NCBI GenBank assembly: GCA_005884255.1
Contig: VBDL01000159.1
Coordinates: forward strand, 1 to 14,047
DNA: 14,047 bases
DNA from: Betaproteobacteria bacterium
GTDB lineage: Bacteria > Pseudomonadota > Gammaproteobacteria > Burkholderiales > Burkholderiaceae_C
Direction of reading: 5' to 3'
Below are positions 13,066-14,047 of this stretch, one piece after another (the first letter of the stretch is position 1; each line of letters opens with the position of its first letter). The notes beneath the pieces are model-generated. The model made no database searches and had not been told where the DNA came from. It saw only the letters and a program-made list of their open reading frames with translations. Position numbers and translations under genes: made by a program.

Positions 13066-13164
13066 GTGACGAGCCTTACCCCCGGCACTGGTTGCAAAGG
13101 TTAGGGCTGCTTCGTTCCCGACCTGACCCGGTTGGCCTCGCTTCCATGCGGGGAGGCCCGTCAC
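13066..13164 (-). ncRNA. ffs: 4.5S signal recognition particle RNA
   Basis: The small bacterial SRP RNA, which binds Ffh and directs inner-membrane proteins to FtsY and the translocon. On the minus strand the conserved core reads GGTCAGGTCGGGAACGAAGC followed by AGCC: the asymmetric Ffh-binding loops and a GGAA tetraloop. The ends GTGACGGGCC (13164-13155) and GGCTCGTCAC (13075-13066) pair to close the long hairpin, which sets the 99-nt boundaries. The tetraloop is closed by G-C where E. coli has C-G, a paired change that keeps the stem. It lies 33 bp downstream of the AIR synthase-family gene on the same strand. Confidence 0.95.
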
Positions 13165-13169
13165 GAACG

Positions 13170-13175
13170 ATTGTA
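13170..13175 (-). promoter_or_regulatory. Candidate -10 box for ffs
   Basis: TACAAT on the minus strand ends 5 nt before the inferred first base of the SRP RNA, the expected place for a -10 box. The -35 region would overlap the stop of the upstream gene and shows no good hexamer. The RNA may also be cut from a longer transcript. Confidence 0.5.
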
Positions 13176-13197
13176 GGCGAGCGCGGCGAGGCGTCTT

Positions 13198-14047
13198 TCA
13201 GCGAAGTTGCAAGTCCTCGGTGCCGAAGGTGATGGACAGCGGCTCGATCACCAGCTGCTTGGGCCCTTGCTCCACGCGCCCCGCGATCATCGCGGCGACG
13301 CCTTGCGCCTGGGCCACCTCGACGGTGCGCTGTGCGTCTTCCGCCCGCACGAAGAGCGCAAAGCCAGCGCCCATGTTCAGCGTGCTGTAGGCCTCGCGAT
13401 CGTCCTGGTGTGCATGCTGCTGGATGAACTTCAGCACCGGCGTCACTTCGGGCACGCCGTGCACGCGGTAGGTGAACTGCCCCGGGTGACGCAGCAGCTT
13501 GCGCCAGCCGTGGCCGGTGATATTGGCGCAGTAGTGCGGCGTGACGCCGGCCTTGTACAGCGCCTCGGTGACCGGCGAGTAAAGCACTGTCGGCGCAAGC
13601 AGCGCATCACCGTAGCTCAGGCCCGGCAGCACCGGCGTCAGATAGCCCTGGGGCAGCCGCTCGACGAGCTTGCGCGCCAGGCTCAGGCCATTGGCGTGGA
13701 TGCCGCTGGAAGCGAGCAGCACGATGGCGTCGCCGGGTGCCAGCCGGTCGCCCACCGACAGGCGCGGCTTCGGATTGATGATGCCGGTACACGATGCGGC
13801 CAGATCGATGCGCCCGGCCTCGACGATGCCCGCCAGCGCCGGCGTCTCGCCGCCGCCCCAGGCCACGCCGCACACTTCGCAGGCGCGCTTCCAGCCTTCG
13901 ACCAGCGCTTGCGCACGTTGCGCATCGCCGAACCAGTCGCTGCCGCCGGCGGCCCAGTAGGCCTGCACGACCAGTGGCGTGGCGCCGACGGTGATCAGGT
14001 CGTTGACGGCCATCGCGATGGTGTCCTGCGCGATGCTGTCGTAGTAG
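13198..14047 (-). CDS. AIR synthase (PurM)-family protein, 5' end beyond window
   Basis: C-terminal part of a PurM-superfamily ATP-binding protein. The reading frame is open to the window edge; residues YYDSIAQDTIA precede MAVNDLITVGATPLV, so the apparent start at 14013 is internal. Family blocks are visible: GGGETPAL (against GGETAEMPG in true PurM), LLASSGIHANGLSLARKL, YSPVTEALY, ANITGHGWRKLLR (against AHITGGGL) and LNMGAGFALFV. PurM makes aminoimidazole ribonucleotide in purine synthesis. Differences such as QAYWAAGGSDWFGD in place of the FLDYFATGKL block make this look like the 'AIR synthase-related' paralogue rather than the housekeeping enzyme, so I give no symbol. ffs follows closely downstream. 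Confidence 0.88.
   Translation of the reverse strand, partial: YYDSIAQDTIAMAVNDLITVGATPLVVQAYWAAGGSDWFGDAQRAQALVEGWKRACEVCGVAWGGGETPALAGIVEAGRIDLAASCTGIINPKPRLSVGDRLAPGDAIVLLASSGIHANGLSLARKLVERLPQGYLTPVLPGLSYGDALLAPTVLYSPVTEALYKAGVTPHYCANITGHGWRKLLRHPGQFTYRVHGVPEVTPVLKFIQQHAHQDDREAYSTLNMGAGFALFVRAEDAQRTVEVAQAQGVAAMIAGRVEQGPKQLVIEPLSITFGTEDLQLR

Overview
The window is GC-rich, densely packed chromosomal DNA. It looks like a betaproteobacterium of the order Burkholderiales, probably the Comamonadaceae or the Rubrivivax/Leptothrix group. The reasons are close protein matches recalled for Rho, thioredoxin, type B L31 and the AddA/AddB-like pair, the gene order trxA-rho-rpmE beside those repair genes, and the small SRP RNA. 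No database search was possible, so the placement rests on recalled family sequences. There is no phage, transposon, CRISPR array or tRNA.

Left part (1-2122, minus strand): trxA, rho and rpmE2 (type B ribosomal protein L31) run leftward. A near-consensus promoter for rho lies across the end of trxA, and a leader of about 170 nt with several hairpins precedes rho. Middle part (2227-7993, plus strand): two overlapping genes for an AddB-like nuclease with a 4Fe-4S cysteine set and an AddA/RecB-like UvrD-family helicase-nuclease. Together they would process double-strand DNA ends for recombination. Third part (8071-12357, plus strand): two tandem paralogues. The first is a pseudokinase-HDOD protein; the second is an intact Ser/Thr kinase-HDOD-GAF protein. 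The HDOD domains of both lack the HD metal dyad.

Right part: a bidirectional terminator (12366-12400) separates the second kinase from a convergent small exported protein with three repeats (12418-12831, minus). Next come the 4.5S SRP RNA gene ffs (13066-13164, minus) and the 3' part of a divergent AIR synthase (PurM)-family gene (13198-14047, minus) that runs off the window.

The most striking feature is a run of four neighbouring genes (trxA, addB-like, addA-like, pseudokinase-HDOD), each of which seems to have lost a short internal block of conserved codons. In trxA the loss is in frame (7 codons). In the other three the reading frame changes at the gap, while the sequence on both sides is otherwise conserved. 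This is either recent parallel gene damage or, more likely in my view, a sequencing or assembly fault. It must be settled before any of these genes is called broken. The best biological lead is the tandem pseudokinase/kinase HDOD pair, joined by a hairpin-rich spacer that can also be read as a 27-codon mini-ORF.
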